Part shown: piece after piece, positions 6,205 through 6,228 of the stretch
Position numbering within the stretch: the stretch's first letter is position 1
Layout of the letters: every line of letters starts with the position of its first letter
Assembly: GCA_002315325.1 (NCBI GenBank)
Contig: DCGU01000073.1
Span: 1 to 6,228 of the forward strand
From: Clostridiales bacterium UBA1770
Lineage (GTDB): Bacteria; Bacillota; Clostridia; Oscillospirales; CAG-272
Direction of reading: 5' to 3'
Length of the DNA stretch: 6,228 nt
Notes under the pieces: generated by a model
The model's database searches: none
What the model was told of the DNA's origin: nothing
What the model saw: only the letters and a program-made list of their open reading frames with translations
Program-made: the position numbers and the translations under genes

Positions 6205-6228
6205 TGATGTGCCCCCTGTCAAGTAGAC
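6205..6228. mobile_element. Possible terminal inverted repeat of an IS3/IS150-type insertion sequence
   Basis: The last bases read TGATGTGCCCCC (6205-6216), then TGTC, then AAGTAGAC (6221-6228). This follows the layout of IS150-group ends: a TG terminus, a run of C residues about 8-12 nt in, and an AAGT-GAC block around 20 nt. The element would continue past the window edge, and no transposase sequence lies inside the window. The call is made from memory of the family end pattern and depends on sequence not shown here. Confidence 0.4.

Noticed and set aside
6196..6211. Terminator after the regulator (CGCATC, GTTTTT, GATGTG)
   Set aside because: The 6-bp stem includes a G-T pair, the T-run is in the loop instead of after the stem, and the right arm overlaps the putative IS end.
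3388..6222. Long minus-strand open frames opposite the protease, esterase and regulator genes (3388-4209, 4190-5080, 5557-6222)
   Set aside because: Each mirrors a gene with clear catalytic or domain motifs on the plus strand. Their translations lack family motifs and have no ribosome sites.

Overview
The window looks like a chromosomal segment of a moderately GC-rich Firmicute, most likely a gut clostridium of the Oscillospiraceae/Ruminococcaceae type. The grounds are Firmicute-style AGGAGG-like ribosome binding sites, sigma-A promoters with 17-nt spacers, a clostridial-looking formate-tetrahydrofolate ligase, and an intergenic array of small hairpins joined by ATGATG-type linkers. This placement is inferred from style, not from a database match.

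Layout. Positions 1-414 carry no credible gene. They hold an array of eight or nine short self-complementary units joined by AGTGATGAT-like linkers that switch to the opposite orientation half-way (1 to about 192). Next comes a strong 13-bp hairpin with possible pseudoknot pairings (about 194-285), then an AT-rich stretch with further inverted repeats up to a T-run at 399-404. Positions 415-2097 (minus strand) encode a complete formate-tetrahydrofolate ligase (fhs) with its own promoter at 2181-2209. The 264-nt gap at 2098-2361 is a divergent control region. It also holds a sigma-A promoter with an extended -10 (2295-2323) facing right, with a nested GC-rich dyad (2253-2291) directly upstream of its -35.

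To the right, three plus-strand genes are closely spaced, with gaps of 31 and 68 nt and no convincing terminator between them, so they probably form one operon. They are a secreted, membrane-anchored subtilisin-like serine protease (S8) with an Ig-like C-terminal region (2362-4134), a cytoplasmic two-domain SGNH/GDSL esterase (4166-5146), and a WYL-domain transcriptional regulator (5215-6183). The last bases (about 6205-6228) resemble the terminal inverted repeat of an IS3/IS150-type insertion sequence, which would continue past the window edge.

How the parts work together. fhs is a housekeeping one-carbon gene and is probably unrelated to the three-gene operon. In the operon, a regulator of the ligand-sensing WYL type is the last gene after a cell-surface protease and a deacylating enzyme, so the regulator may control its own operon. 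The protease has a full catalytic triad but no visible propeptide. No known defence or biosynthetic system is recognisable. The least explained part of the window is the structured, non-coding left end.
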